A DNA stretch of 64,000 nt from Georgenia sp. SYP-B2076 (GCF_003991205.1 NZ_RXOZ01000031.1:186001-250000), one strand, 5' to 3'; shown: positions 42,061 to 54,007, numbered from the stretch's first letter. A program made the numbers and translations. The notes: generated by a model not told the origin, from the sequence alone.

Positions 42061-43929
42061 CTACTCCCCCACCTTGAGCTCGGTGACCTCCTCGCCCAGG
42101 CTCGCCAGGAGGCGGTGCCGCTCCTCGCGTCGGCGGCGCTGCTCGCGGGGCTCGGGCACCGGCGCCGCGGCGAGGAGACGCCGGGTGTACTCCTGCTGCG
42201 GGTTGAGCAGCACGGCCTCCCGGTCGCCCTGCTCGACGACCCTCCCGTCCTGGAGCACGACCACGCGGTGCGCGAGCAGGTCCACGACCGCCAGGTCGTG
42301 GGAGATGAACAGGCACGCGAAGCGGTAGCGCCGCTGCAGCTCGGTGAACATCGCCAGCACGCTGGCCTGGACGGAGACGTCGAGGGCGGAGGTGGGCTCG
42401 TCGGCGACCAGCAGCTCCGGCTCGAGGACGAGGGCCCTGGCGACGGAGACGCGCTGGCGCTGCCCGCCGGAGAGCTCGTGGGGGTAGCGGTTGTAGACGC
42501 TGCGCGGCAGGTGCACCGCGTCGAGGAGCTCGAACACCTTCTGCTGGCGAGCCCGCCTGTCCCCGAGCCGATGCACGACGAGCGGCTCCGTGATGATCTC
42601 CCCCGCCGGCAGGCGGGGGTTCAGCGACGCGGCCGGGTCCTGGAAGATCACGCCGATTCGCCGTCGCAGGGCCTTGGCCTCCCGGCGGCGCAGTGAGTCG
42701 AAGTTGAGGCCGAACAGGTCGATGCGGCCCGCGGCCGGGGGGATGAGGCCCAGCGCGGCCCGTCCGATCGTCGACTTCCCCGAGCCCGACTCCCCCACCA
42801 GGCCGACGATCTCGCCCTGCTGGACCAGGAAGGACACGCCGTCGACGGCGCGGAACGCCAGACGCCCGTGGTGCTCGTAGTCGACGGCGAGGTCCACGAG
42901 CTCCAGCGCGGGCGCGGCCAGGACTCCAGTGTCCTGCGCCGGCGCGGGCACCGCCCGGGTCCCGACGTCCGGCGCCGGCGCGGTGCCGAACTGGCCGGGC
43001 CCCTGGCCCAGGTGCGGGACGGCGTCGAGCAGCCGCCTCGTGTAGGGGTGCCGTGGGTGATTCAGGACCTGGTCCGCGCTGCCCACCTCGACCAGCTCGC
43101 CCTTGAACATCACGGCGACCCTGTCGGCCATGTCCGCCACCACGCCCATGTTGTGGGTGATGAGCAGGATCCCGGTGTTGAGCTTGTCCTTGAGCGATCG
43201 GAGCAGGTCGAGGATCTCGGCCTGGACCGTGACGTCGAGGGCCGTCGTCGGCTCGTCGGCGATGATGACCTTGGGGTCGCAGCTGATCGCGATCGCGATG
43301 ACCACGCGCTGGCGCTGCCCGCCGGAGAGCTCGTGCGGGTACTGCCGCACGCGCCGCTCCGGCTCCGGGATGCCCACCATCCGCAGCAGCTCGACGGCGA
43401 GCTCGACGGCCTGGCGCCCATACGCGCGGCCGTGCACCTCGAGGGCCTCGGTCAGCTGGTCGCCGATCGTCAGGACAGGGTTGAGCGCCGTCATCGGTTC
43501 CTGGAACACCATGCCGATGTCGTCGCCGCGCAGGTGCCGCAGCCCGCGCGCGTCGAGGCGGCGCACATGCTGGCTGCCCACCACGACGTCGCCGCCGACA
43601 CGCGCGTTGCCGGGCAGCAGCCCGAGGGCGGTCATCGAGGTGACGGACTTGCCCGAGCCGGACTCGCCCACGAGGGCCACGACCTCGCCGGGGCGCACGT
43701 CCAGCGAGATGCCCTTCACGGCGTGGACGGAGCCGAACTCGGTGCGGAAGCGGACGTCGAGGTCGGTGAAGCGCAGCACACGGTCGCGGCCGGCGCTGGC
43801 GGCGCTGGGCCCGGCGCCGGCCCCGGCGCGGGCGGTGCTGGGGCTGGCGCCCGCCCAGACGCGACGTGCGTCGTCGCCGACGCGACCTCCGTCGTCGCGG
43901 GCGCGCCCACCGGGCTCGGTGGAGGCCAT
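42061..43929 (-). CDS. Fused double ABC ATPase of peptide importer 1 (DppD-DppF type)
   Basis: The 622-residue product has two ABC domains: VALVGESGSGKSVTSMTALG with ELSGGQRQRVVIAIAI, and GLVGESGSGKSTIGRAALGL with ELSGGQRQRVSVARALV. Walker B motifs are intact in both, and NHPRHPYTRRLLDAVP marks the oligopeptide-family linker. It energises import through the two permeases encoded just upstream; its start overlaps the permease stop (TGATG). A Pro/Ala-rich N-terminal extension (about 45 residues) is atypical. Last gene of importer cassette 1. Confidence 0.94.
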   Translation of the reverse strand: MASTEPGGRARDDGGRVGDDARRVWAGASPSTARAGAGAGPSAASAGRDRVLRFTDLDVRFRTEFGSVHAVKGISLDVRPGEVVALVGESGSGKSVTSMTALGLLPGNARVGGDVVVGSQHVRRLDARGLRHLRGDDIGMVFQEPMTALNPVLTIGDQLTEALEVHGRAYGRQAVELAVELLRMVGIPEPERRVRQYPHELSGGQRQRVVIAIAISCDPKVIIADEPTTALDVTVQAEILDLLRSLKDKLNTGILLITHNMGVVADMADRVAVMFKGELVEVGSADQVLNHPRHPYTRRLLDAVPHLGQGPGQFGTAPAPDVGTRAVPAPAQDTGVLAAPALELVDLAVDYEHHGRLAFRAVDGVSFLVQQGEIVGLVGESGSGKSTIGRAALGLIPPAAGRIDLFGLNFDSLRRREAKALRRRIGVIFQDPAASLNPRLPAGEIITEPLVVHRLGDRRARQQKVFELLDAVHLPRSVYNRYPHELSGGQRQRVSVARALVLEPELLVADEPTSALDVSVQASVLAMFTELQRRYRFACLFISHDLAVVDLLAHRVVVLQDGRVVEQGDREAVLLNPQQEYTRRLLAAAPVPEPREQRRRREERHRLLASLGEEVTELKVGE

Positions 43930-44948
43930 CAGTCCTTCCTCCTGCTCTGGCGCGGATCGAAGGCGTCACGCAGCCCGTCGCCGATGAAGTTCACGCTCAG
44001 CGCGACGGCGAGGATGAAGAGGCCGGGCCACCAGAACAGCCACGGGCGAGAGGTGAAGGCGTTCTGGTAGGTCGAGATGAGCTGGCCGAGAGACGTGTCC
44101 GGCGGCGTCACGCCGAACCCGAGGAACGACAGCGAGGTCTCCAGGAGGATCGCCGCGGCGATCGACAGGGTGGCGGCCACGATGATCGTGCCCAGGGTGT
44201 TGGGGAGGATGTGCTTGACGATGATCCGGGCGGGGTGCGTGCCGACCGCGCGGGCGGCGGCGACGAACTCCCGCTCGCGCAGGGAGAGCACCTCCCCGCG
44301 CACGAGGCGGGCCAGCGACGTCCAGCCCACCAGGCCCAGCATGAGGGCCAGGACGAAGATCCCCGAGCCCGAGGCCATCTGCCCGAGCACGGCGGCGAGC
44401 ACGAGGGTGGGGATGACGATGAACAGGTCGGTCGTGCGCATGAGGACCGCCTCGACGCGGCCGCGGAAGTACCCGGCGACGGCCCCGACCGTGGTACCGA
44501 CGACGGTCGCGATGAGCCCCACCATGAACGCGATCAGCAGCGAGCGCTGCGTGCCGCGCATGACGAGCGCGAAGAAGTCCTTGCCCGCGTCCTCCTGACC
44601 GAAGGGGTGCTCGCCCACGCGCAGCGGGTAGAGCCGCAGGGTGGGCCGGCCGCCGTCGACGAGGGTGGTGGCGGTGACGTAGTCGTGCTTCCACCAGCCG
44701 GGGAACGGGCCGAACCCGATCGAGGTGTAGGCGAGGAGCGTGATGAGCACGAGGACGCCGAGGGAGATCATGGCTGCCTTGTGCCGCACGAAGCGGCGCC
44801 GGACGAGCTGGCCCTGGGAGTAGTTCTTGTCGGTCCGGCCCTCGAGGTCCTCGTCCAGCAGCCGGTCGACGTGCGCGGCGGTGGTGGGGTCGGTGCCCGG
44901 GGACTGCGGGACCGGGACGACGTCCTCGGCGTAGGTGCTCTCACTCAT
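43929..44948 (-). CDS. ABC peptide importer permease, DppC type (importer 1)
   Basis: The 339-residue product has an N-terminal cytoplasmic region, a first helix (AAMISLGVLVLITLLAYTSI), five further helices and the EAA loop EFVAAARAVGTHPARIIVKH typical of DppC/OppC. It ends DGLRDAFDPRQSRR. Its start overlaps the DppB stop by 8 bp. Confidence 0.93.
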   Translation of the reverse strand: MSESTYAEDVVPVPQSPGTDPTTAAHVDRLLDEDLEGRTDKNYSQGQLVRRRFVRHKAAMISLGVLVLITLLAYTSIGFGPFPGWWKHDYVTATTLVDGGRPTLRLYPLRVGEHPFGQEDAGKDFFALVMRGTQRSLLIAFMVGLIATVVGTTVGAVAGYFRGRVEAVLMRTTDLFIVIPTLVLAAVLGQMASGSGIFVLALMLGLVGWTSLARLVRGEVLSLREREFVAAARAVGTHPARIIVKHILPNTLGTIIVAATLSIAAAILLETSLSFLGFGVTPPDTSLGQLISTYQNAFTSRPWLFWWPGLFILAVALSVNFIGDGLRDAFDPRQSRRKD

Positions 44949-46572
44949 GGGTGGCTCCCAGCGTGCCCGGGCGGGCGGCGGCGGGTCGGACGCCGGCCGG
45001 GTCGCCGGCCGCTCCGGGGCGCGGGCGCGGTGCCCCCTGGCGACGACGCGTCGTGCTCAGCCGGATCCGCGGGTCGAGGAACGCGTAGGCGATGTCGGCC
45101 AGCATGTTCATCACGACGGCGGCGGTCGCGGTCACGAGGTAGAAGGCCATCACCGGGGCGGGGTCGACGTGCTCCAGGCCGGTCCGGAACAGCTGGCCCA
45201 TGCCCTTCCAGCCGAACACCGTCTCCGTGAGCACCGCGCCGCCGATGAGGCCGGCGAAGTCGAAGGCGACGATGGTGGTGAGCGGGATCAGGGCGTTGCG
45301 GAACGCGTGCTTGGTGATGACGACCCGCTCGGACAGGCCCTTCGATCGGGCGGTGCGCACGTAGTCCTGCTGGAGCACCTCGAGCATCGAGGCCCGCGTG
45401 TACCGGGTGAAGGACGCCACCGAGATCAGCGTCAGGACGATGGTCGGCAGGATCAGCTGGGTGCCCTTGTCCAGGATGCCCTCCCAGAACGTGCCGGCGA
45501 AGTTGGGGGTGCTCGCCCCGATGGTGGAGATCGGGCGCGGCTGGAGCTGGAGGTACCCGGCCCAGGCGGACAGCGCCTTGTCCGCGACGATGACGACACT
45601 CATGAACAGCGCCGTCACGACGCAGACGCCGACGGCGGCCCGGCGGGAGAAGCCGCCCCAGAACCATCCGGCGGCCACCGCGACGGCGAGGGCCAGGGCG
45701 AGGAGCCCGAGGAGGATCGGCCAGCTCGGGTCGGCCAGCACGCCGCCGAGCGCGACGTAGGCGACAAGCCCGGCGCCGACGGTCGTGAGCGCGGCGTACA
45801 CGACCCGGCGGTTGCCCAGGCCCGTCGTGAGCATGACGGCGAGCAGGGCGCCGCCCGCACTGACCAGGGCGACGACGCCGACGCCCAGCGCCGGCCGGCG
45901 GAACCAGTCGACGGCGTCGAAGTAGACGAGCGCGGCGAGGACGAACACGAACGTGCCACCGCCCGTGACGAGGCGCCGGCGGGTGTCCCCGCCCAGCATG
46001 CCCTGCAGCACCACGCCGACGCCCGCGGCGATGAGCACCTTCGTCGCCGGGGCCAGGTGCGGCTGGGCGATCCAGTCGTTGAACCGGATCGCGCCGTACT
46101 CCTTGAGGAGCACGGCGGCCCAGAACACCGGCAGGGAGAAGAACAGGAACGCCAGGAAGGTCACGAGGTAGTCGAACCCGGAGTACTGGCGGACGGCGGT
46201 GAGGATCCCCAGGAAGACGCCGACGACGATCGCCAGGAGCGTCGCGAGGATGACGAGCCGCAGCGTGGCTCCGGCGGCATTGGCCAGCAGGGCGGTGACG
46301 TTGACGCCGGACCGGTCGGTGCCGAGGTCGCAGTGGCCCACCAGGCATCCGGCCACCCCGGCGAGCCAGCCGAGGTACCGCACGTACCAGGGCACGTCCA
46401 GGCCCATGTTGGTGATGCGCTGGGCGATGAGGTTGTCCCGGTTCGGGTCGTTGGACTCCCGGAGGTCCGCGAGCGGGTCGCCCGCGTGGACGGTGAGGAC
46501 AAACATCACCAGCGAGCCGGCGAGCAGGATCAGGAACGAGATCCCGAGCCTGCGGAGGATGAACGTGACCAC
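44941..46572 (-). CDS. ABC peptide importer permease, DppB type, enlarged (importer 1)
   Basis: The 543-residue product is much longer than the usual 310-340. It starts as DppB (VTFILRRLGISFLILLAGSL) and ends with the EAA loop DYVRTARSKGLSERVVITKH and AYAFLDPRIRLS. The middle (about residues 185-345) holds extra hydrophobic segments (ALVYFDAVDWFRRPALGVGV, ILLGLLALALAVAVAAGWFW), so about five added helices are likely. A Pro/Arg-rich tail follows. GTG start at 46572. Similar long permeases occur in actinobacteria; the role of the insert is unknown. Confidence 0.92.
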   Translation of the reverse strand: MVTFILRRLGISFLILLAGSLVMFVLTVHAGDPLADLRESNDPNRDNLIAQRITNMGLDVPWYVRYLGWLAGVAGCLVGHCDLGTDRSGVNVTALLANAAGATLRLVILATLLAIVVGVFLGILTAVRQYSGFDYLVTFLAFLFFSLPVFWAAVLLKEYGAIRFNDWIAQPHLAPATKVLIAAGVGVVLQGMLGGDTRRRLVTGGGTFVFVLAALVYFDAVDWFRRPALGVGVVALVSAGGALLAVMLTTGLGNRRVVYAALTTVGAGLVAYVALGGVLADPSWPILLGLLALALAVAVAAGWFWGGFSRRAAVGVCVVTALFMSVVIVADKALSAWAGYLQLQPRPISTIGASTPNFAGTFWEGILDKGTQLILPTIVLTLISVASFTRYTRASMLEVLQQDYVRTARSKGLSERVVITKHAFRNALIPLTTIVAFDFAGLIGGAVLTETVFGWKGMGQLFRTGLEHVDPAPVMAFYLVTATAAVVMNMLADIAYAFLDPRIRLSTTRRRQGAPRPRPGAAGDPAGVRPAAARPGTLGATHE

Positions 46573-46683
46573 AGGAAACCCTTCGACGGGTCGGCCGCGG
46601 GGTCGGCGTGCGTGCCGGCCGGGCGCTGTGTGGCGGGCGGGCGTGAGACGGGCGCTGGGTGCCGGGCGGGGGGCGGGGGCGAA

Positions 46684-46711
46684 CGTCGGGCGTCGGGCGT
46701 CGGGCGTCGGG
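46684..46711. repeat. CGTCGGG heptamer repeat, 4 copies
   Basis: Four perfect tandem heptamers lie in the 165-bp gap between the binding-protein gene and dppB of importer 1. The rest of the gap is simple G/C-rich sequence with no clear hairpin or promoter. Confidence 0.8.
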
Positions 46712-46737
46712 CGGGTGCTAGGCCGGCGCCGGCCGCC

Positions 46738-48561
46738 TCACTCCGCGCGCTGCCACTGCTCGGCGTTCCAGCTCACGCCCGTCTGGACCGCCGTGAACCG
46801 CACGTTCTTCAAGTCCGCGGAGTAGGCGATGGTCCCCGGGTGCGCGAAGAGCGGGATGCCGTACAGCGTGTCCCACAGGCGCTTCTCGATCTTCTTCTTC
46901 TGCTCGAGGTGCACGGCCGGGTCCAGCGACGACGCCAGCGTGGCCCACGCGTCGTCCACCTCCTTGTCGGAGTAGCCGCCGTAGTTCTGCGGGGCGTTGG
47001 TGGTGTAGATGTTCTGGCCCGAGGCGATCTGGCCGGACCCCGACCAGGCGTAGAGGGAGACCTCGTAGTCCCCCGCCGGCAGGGCGTTGGAGAAGAAGTC
47101 CGCGCTGCCGACGTCGATGACGTTGAAGCCGGCCTGGTCGCAGCTCGACTTGATGATGTCGACCTCCGAGGTGCGGCGGGGGTTGGGCGCCGAGTAGCCG
47201 ATGCGGACGTCGATCGGGCCCGCGATGCCCGACTCGGCGATCTTCGCCTTCGCGCCGGCGATGTCGACCTTGTCGTAGCGGCCGTCGTACGCGGCGGCGA
47301 CGACGTCGTCGTAGTGGTCCTGGAAGGGGAAGTACTCGCGGGCGTTCATCACCACGGAGTCCTTGTTGATCGGCTTGATGAGGTTGTCGACGATCTGCTG
47401 GCGGGGCACGCACATCGCGAACGCCTGCCGCAGCGCCAGGCCGCCCTCGGCGTCGGAGAAGACGCCGTTCTTGAAGTTGTAGTCCAGGTGCTCCCAGGTG
47501 AGCTTGGCCCCCGTCTCGACCTTGACGGCGGAGCCAAGCGCCCGCAGCTGCGCGAGCGTGTCCACCGTGGCCTGCGGCTCGATGACGTTGAGGTCGCCGT
47601 TCTGCAGCGCCTGGACGTGGGCGTCGGCGGCCAGGAACCGGAAGGTGAGGCGGTCCGTGGCGGCGGGCGTGCCCCAGTACTTGGGGTTCGCCTCGAGCGT
47701 GAGCGACTGGCCGGCCTCCCAGCCGCCCGGCTTCAGCTGGTAGGGGCCGCCCGAGGGGGCGATGGCCGGGTCGGGCAGCTGACCGGGGTTCGGGGAGATC
47801 CAGCCGTTCCAGAACTTCGCGGCCCGCGTGACGACGTCGACCTCTTTGTTGAGGATGGCCTGGGTGAGCGCGTCCTCCGTGATCCCGATCTGCTTGGCGA
47901 CGACGTGGGCGGGCAGGATGTAGCCCCCGACCATGAGCTCCCAGTCGGGGTTCTTCCTGGCGTACGTGACCGTGAACGTCTTCCCGCCGACCTTCCCCTT
48001 GGGGCCGTCCGGGACGTCCTGCGGGTACTGCGCGGAGACGTGGTTGAACACCGGGTGCTGCGGGTCGGGCGAGAGCCAGGTGGGGTTCTGCGCGACCCAC
48101 TCCAGGAGCATGTCGGCGTAGTCGATGGGGCTCCCGTCGGACCAGACGGCCTTGTCGTTGATGGTGTACTCGACCACCAGCGGGGCGTCGCCCTCCAGCC
48201 CCGAGACCGCCTTGTAGGTGCCGAACTCCGGGTTCGGGTACAGCTTGCCGTCGGTGCCCTTGTAGTTGAACCCTCCGGGCCGGATCTGGCCGTTGATCAC
48301 CGAGTTGTAGGTCGAGTACGTGTCGGCGGTGTAGTCGTTGTACCCGGTCCACTCGTCCTGGCCGGTCGAGAAGTAGATGTCGCCGTCGGCGGTCTTGATG
48401 TTGCCGAGGTCCGCCTTCGCGCCCGAGGTGGCGGCCTCCCCGCCGCCCCCCTCGCTCGTCGACGCGCTCGGGGTGGGCTCCTCAGGGGTCCCGCTCGTGC
48501 ACGCGGCCAGCAGGAGCGCGATTCCGGAGAGGACCGACACGGCCGCAGCAGTACGCCTCAT
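46738..48561 (-). CDS. Peptide-type ABC substrate-binding lipoprotein (SBP family 5, importer 1)
   Basis: The 607-residue product has a lipoprotein signal (RRTAAAVSVLSGIALLLAAC, lipobox Cys about residue 20), a Ser/Thr/Gly linker and a family-5 binding fold: TINDKAVWSDGSPIDYADML, NPGQLPDPAIAPSGGPYQLK, LALRQAFAMCVPRQQIVDNL and LWDTLYGIPLFAHPG. It is the first gene of cassette 1. ATG 48561 is preferred because GGAGGA lies 4 nt upstream; the adjacent ATG 48564 is too close. A 26-bp palindrome sits just upstream. Confidence 0.92.
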   Translation of the reverse strand: MRRTAAAVSVLSGIALLLAACTSGTPEEPTPSASTSEGGGGEAATSGAKADLGNIKTADGDIYFSTGQDEWTGYNDYTADTYSTYNSVINGQIRPGGFNYKGTDGKLYPNPEFGTYKAVSGLEGDAPLVVEYTINDKAVWSDGSPIDYADMLLEWVAQNPTWLSPDPQHPVFNHVSAQYPQDVPDGPKGKVGGKTFTVTYARKNPDWELMVGGYILPAHVVAKQIGITEDALTQAILNKEVDVVTRAAKFWNGWISPNPGQLPDPAIAPSGGPYQLKPGGWEAGQSLTLEANPKYWGTPAATDRLTFRFLAADAHVQALQNGDLNVIEPQATVDTLAQLRALGSAVKVETGAKLTWEHLDYNFKNGVFSDAEGGLALRQAFAMCVPRQQIVDNLIKPINKDSVVMNAREYFPFQDHYDDVVAAAYDGRYDKVDIAGAKAKIAESGIAGPIDVRIGYSAPNPRRTSEVDIIKSSCDQAGFNVIDVGSADFFSNALPAGDYEVSLYAWSGSGQIASGQNIYTTNAPQNYGGYSDKEVDDAWATLASSLDPAVHLEQKKKIEKRLWDTLYGIPLFAHPGTIAYSADLKNVRFTAVQTGVSWNAEQWQRAE

Positions 48562-48586
48562 CATTCCTCCAGTGCGGGGAGGAGGT

Positions 48587-48612
48587 CCCCGGACCAGCGC
48601 GCTGGTTCGGGG
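48587..48612 (-). promoter_or_regulatory. 26-bp palindrome upstream of importer 1
   Basis: The arms CCCCGGACCAGCG and CGCTGGTTCGGGG pair at 12 of 13 positions with no loop (the thirteenth is a G-T). It lies about 25 bp before the binding-protein start. A loop-free palindrome suits a dimeric regulator, though a leader-RNA hairpin is also possible. Confidence 0.55.
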
Positions 48613-48780
48613 ATCGGTGCATACCCAGGCTCGGAGGTGGGAGCCGACGGGTGACCCGGGCCCACAGACGGTGTGGGTCCGCAACGTGTCCGCCGTGACG
48701 TTCGTCACATCATCGTCGAGGCCGAGAGTACACGGACCGTTCGCCGCGGCACCCCGGCACGCCAGGGAAGGGGCTCGAGC

Positions 48781-48892
48781 GGTCAAGTCCTCGCACACCA
48801 CCGCGCTCGACCGGTCAAGTCCTCGCACACCACCGCGCTCGACCGGTCAAGTCCTCGCACACCACCGCGCTCGACCGGTCAAGTCCTCGCAC
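48781..48892. repeat. 32-bp tandem repeat, 3.5 copies
   Basis: Perfect units at 48781-48812, 48813-48844 and 48845-48876, then a half unit (48877-48892). Each begins GGTCAAGTCCTCGCAC. There are no unique spacers. Confidence 0.92.
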
Positions 48893-48931
48893 GCCGGCGA
48901 GCCCGCGGAGTTTTCCCGCGAGTACTTGACC
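48877..48931 (-). terminator. Inverted repeat closing the 32-bp array (terminator candidate of importer 2)
   Basis: GGTCAAGTCCTCGC (48877-48890) pairs with GCGAGTACTTGACC (48918-48931) at 13 of 14 positions, with a small inner hairpin (CGCGG/CCGCG). It ends about 20 bp after the stop of the importer 2 binding protein. With the first repeat unit the pairing extends to GAGC/GCTC. Any of the four repeat copies could pair with the single inverted copy. Confidence 0.6.
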
Positions 48932-48952
48932 GCTCGGCGGGAGGGGAGGGGG

Positions 48953-50668
48953 TTAGCCGGCGACGAAGCCCCAGTTCTCCGGCCGGGTGCTGCTCAGCCC
49001 CGTCGCGCCCACGTTGGCGAGATCGCTGACGGCGGCGACCAGCTGCGGGCGCTGGTAGAGCGGCAGCGTGTGTGCCTCGGCCCAGATGAGCTCGTCGGCC
49101 TGGTCGGCCAGCTCGAGCCGTGCCTCGTGGTCCGTCTCCGTCGCGATCTTGGCGATGACCTCGTCGAGCTCGGGCGATGCCACCCGTGCGAAGTTCGAGT
49201 GCGCCGTCGCCGGGTCGCCGTAGATCTCGCCGAGGCCGACCATCGGGTACGGAGAGCCGTACCAGTACATGCCCATGAGCTCGAAGTCGCCGGAGAAGAG
49301 CGTCTCCCCGAACTTCGCCTCGGGCACCTGATCGAGCTCGACGTCGATGCCGACCTCGCGCAGCTGCGCCTGGACGAGCTGGCCCTCGTTCTCCGAGACC
49401 GGGACCCCGGTGAGGACGCTGAACCGGACGACCAACGGCTCGCCGTCGCGCTCGCGGATCCCGGTGCGCGGGTCGGGCGTCCAGCCGGCGGCGTCGAGGG
49501 CGGCGCGGGCACCGACGGGGTCGTACCCGTAGTCGGCCGCGTTGTCCTCGTAGCCCTCTTGACCCTCCAGGAAGATGTGGTTGTCCAGGGGGCGCTGCAG
49601 CTCGGCGGGCAGCCCGGCGAGGCTGGAGGCGGCGATCACCGACCGGTCGAGGGAGCGCACGATCGCCTGGCGCACGGCCAGCTCGGTGAGCGCCCCGGCG
49701 GAGGAGTTGAAGGTGATGTTGCGCCAGCTCGTGCTGCCGGCCCGCCGCACGTCGGCACCGGGCACGGCGCTCGCGATCTGGAAGGCGTTCGGGTCGGCAC
49801 CGACGTCGAAGACGTCGAGCTCGCCGTTCTGGAAGGCCAGCGCGGTGCCCTCGGGCGACACGACGCGGTACTGGATCTCGTCGAGGATCGGGGCCGGGCC
49901 CCACCAGCGCTCGTTCGGCACGAGGGTGAGGACTTGCTGGGCCGCATCGGTGCTCTCGACCGCGAAGGGCCCCGTGGCCCAGTCCGCCGGGTGCTCGAGC
50001 CAGCCCTCGTTGAACGTCGCCGGGTCGGCGACGCCGTCGGCCGGCAGGACGGTGGACAGCGCCGCCTTCCAGTCGGGGAAGGCGGCGCTGAACGTCACGA
50101 CGACGTCGAACGGGGTGTCGCCCTGCTCGACTGACTGCACCGCGGCGAACGCGCCGGTGGCGCACTGGAACTCGGCATTCGAGCCGTTGCACGCGGAGAC
50201 CGTCGCCGCGTAGTCCTGCCAGGTGATCGGCTTCCCGCTGTTCCAGACCGCGTCGGGGTTCAGGTGCAGGACGACGACCTCCTGCTCTCCCACCATGTCG
50301 TCGTCGAAGCCGAGCAGGAAGTTCTCGTTCGGTGTGGGCACGCCTGCACCGTCGAAGTCCCAGTTGGCGACGCTGATCGGCGCGAAGACGTCGGAGTAGG
50401 CGGCGTTGGCGCCGCCCACGTGCAGCGGGTTCCACTGCTCGGGCAGGGGGCCGACGGCGCGACGGAGCGTGCCGCCCTGGTCGAGCTCCGCGCGCGGCGT
50501 GGCGTTGACCTCGAAGAGCTCGCCCTCGCCGGTGGCGATGCCGCCGCCCGGTTCGACCACGCCGGCGGAGGCGGTGGGGTCGGCGCCGCCCACGTTGCTG
50601 GTGGTGCATCCGGCCAGCGCCAGCGCCACACCCGTCGCCAGGGCGGCGAGCCCCTTCGTCCTCCGCAC
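48953..50668 (-). CDS. ABC substrate-binding lipoprotein (SBP family 5, importer 2)
   Basis: The 571-residue product has a lipobox (LATGVALALAGC, Cys about residue 21), then GGTLRRAVGPLPEQWNPLHV, DAVWNSGKPITWQDYAATVS, LVPNERWWGPAPILDEIQYR, LAFQNGELDVFDVG and EAHTLPLYQRPQLVA. GTG 50668 is the start because GGAGGAG lies 6 nt upstream; two in-frame ATGs just before it overlap that site. It is the last gene of cassette 2, 178 bp after the ATPase gene, a gap in which I see no clear promoter. In M. tuberculosis a related lipoprotein, LpqW, also lies next to typA. Confidence 0.92.
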   Translation of the reverse strand: MRRTKGLAALATGVALALAGCTTSNVGGADPTASAGVVEPGGGIATGEGELFEVNATPRAELDQGGTLRRAVGPLPEQWNPLHVGGANAAYSDVFAPISVANWDFDGAGVPTPNENFLLGFDDDMVGEQEVVVLHLNPDAVWNSGKPITWQDYAATVSACNGSNAEFQCATGAFAAVQSVEQGDTPFDVVVTFSAAFPDWKAALSTVLPADGVADPATFNEGWLEHPADWATGPFAVESTDAAQQVLTLVPNERWWGPAPILDEIQYRVVSPEGTALAFQNGELDVFDVGADPNAFQIASAVPGADVRRAGSTSWRNITFNSSAGALTELAVRQAIVRSLDRSVIAASSLAGLPAELQRPLDNHIFLEGQEGYEDNAADYGYDPVGARAALDAAGWTPDPRTGIRERDGEPLVVRFSVLTGVPVSENEGQLVQAQLREVGIDVELDQVPEAKFGETLFSGDFELMGMYWYGSPYPMVGLGEIYGDPATAHSNFARVASPELDEVIAKIATETDHEARLELADQADELIWAEAHTLPLYQRPQLVAAVSDLANVGATGLSSTRPENWGFVAG

Positions 50669-50846
50669 CGAGAACTCCTCCATCATGCCGTCCGGGGAAA
50701 CGGGCGACGGCCCTCGAGCGGGGCCGTGGCCTCTGGCGCAGCAACTCGGTCTGCTCCACGTTCTCCGGAGATAGAACCACGGCGACGGTCAGAAGCCCGC
50801 ATTGGTCTCACCATTGGCGTCGCCATCGTGACCGGATCGAGACCCG

Positions 50847-53074
<2,228 letters not shown>

Positions 53075-53078
<4 letters not shown>

Positions 53079-54007
53079 GGGCGCCCCGAGCGTGGGTCGA
53101 GCGCGTCGCGCAGGCCGTCGCCCACGAGGGCTACCAGCACGAGCAGGAGCACGAGCGCCCCCGCGGGGCCGAGGAAGACCCAGGGGAACGTCGCCGCCGT
53201 GCGCTGTCCCTCGGCGATGAGCGTGCCCAGCGACGTCGCGGGAGCCTGGACGCCCAGGCCGAAGTAGGACAGCGACGTCTCGGCGAGGACCGCGCCGGCC
53301 AGGGCGAGGGTCGCGTCCGCCACTAGCAGCGAGGAGATGTTGGGCAGGATGTGGCGGGCGATGAGGCGCGGCGTGGAGACGGACATGTAGCGCGCCGCCG
53401 CGACGTACTCCAGCCGCGTGACCGCCAGTACCGCCGAGCGCACCACGCGCGCCGAGAGCATCCAGCCCAGTCCGGCCAGCACGACGACCATCGTGGCCGC
53501 GGAGGCGCCGGGCCCGCCGGGGCGCCCCGCGACGACGGCCACGAGTATGAGGCTGGGGACGACGAGGAGCAGGTCGATGACCCACTGGGCCGCCCGGTCC
53601 ACCCAGCCGCCGTAGCAGGCGGCGACGGTCCCGACGACGGCGGCGACCGCCGTCTGCAGGACGGCGACGCCGAGGCCGACGACCATCGAGGTGCGCAGCC
53701 CCTGGAGCGTGAGGGCGAGGACGTCGCGGCCGGCCTGGGTGGTCCCCCACCAGTGCTCGCCGTCCGGCGGGCTGAGGAAGCTGTCCCGGTCCACGTCCAG
53801 GTGGCCCCACGGCAGCAGCATCGGGCCGACGACCGCCAGCAGTGCGAGCGCGACGACGCCGACCAGGCCGGTCACCGCGCTGCGACGGCGGACGAACCGC
53901 CGGGCGACGAGCCGTCCGCGCGTGCGGCGCGGGACGGCGACACCCGCCGCGAGACCAGGGCCCACGGGTGCCCCGCGGCCCGTCACCGGCGCGCCCGTCG
54001 TCGTCAT
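53075..54007 (-). CDS. ABC peptide importer permease, DppC type (importer 2)
   Basis: The 310-residue product has a first helix AVTGLVGVVALALLAVVGPM, EAA loop EYVAAARYMSVSTPRLIARH, and a C-terminus GDGLRDALDPRSGRP. It is hydrophobic throughout with the normal DppC length. The ATG at 54007 overlaps the DppB stop (ATGA). Confidence 0.92.

Noticed and set aside
48781-48892. CRISPR array
   Set aside because: The 32-bp units abut perfectly with no unique spacers, and no cas genes are present.
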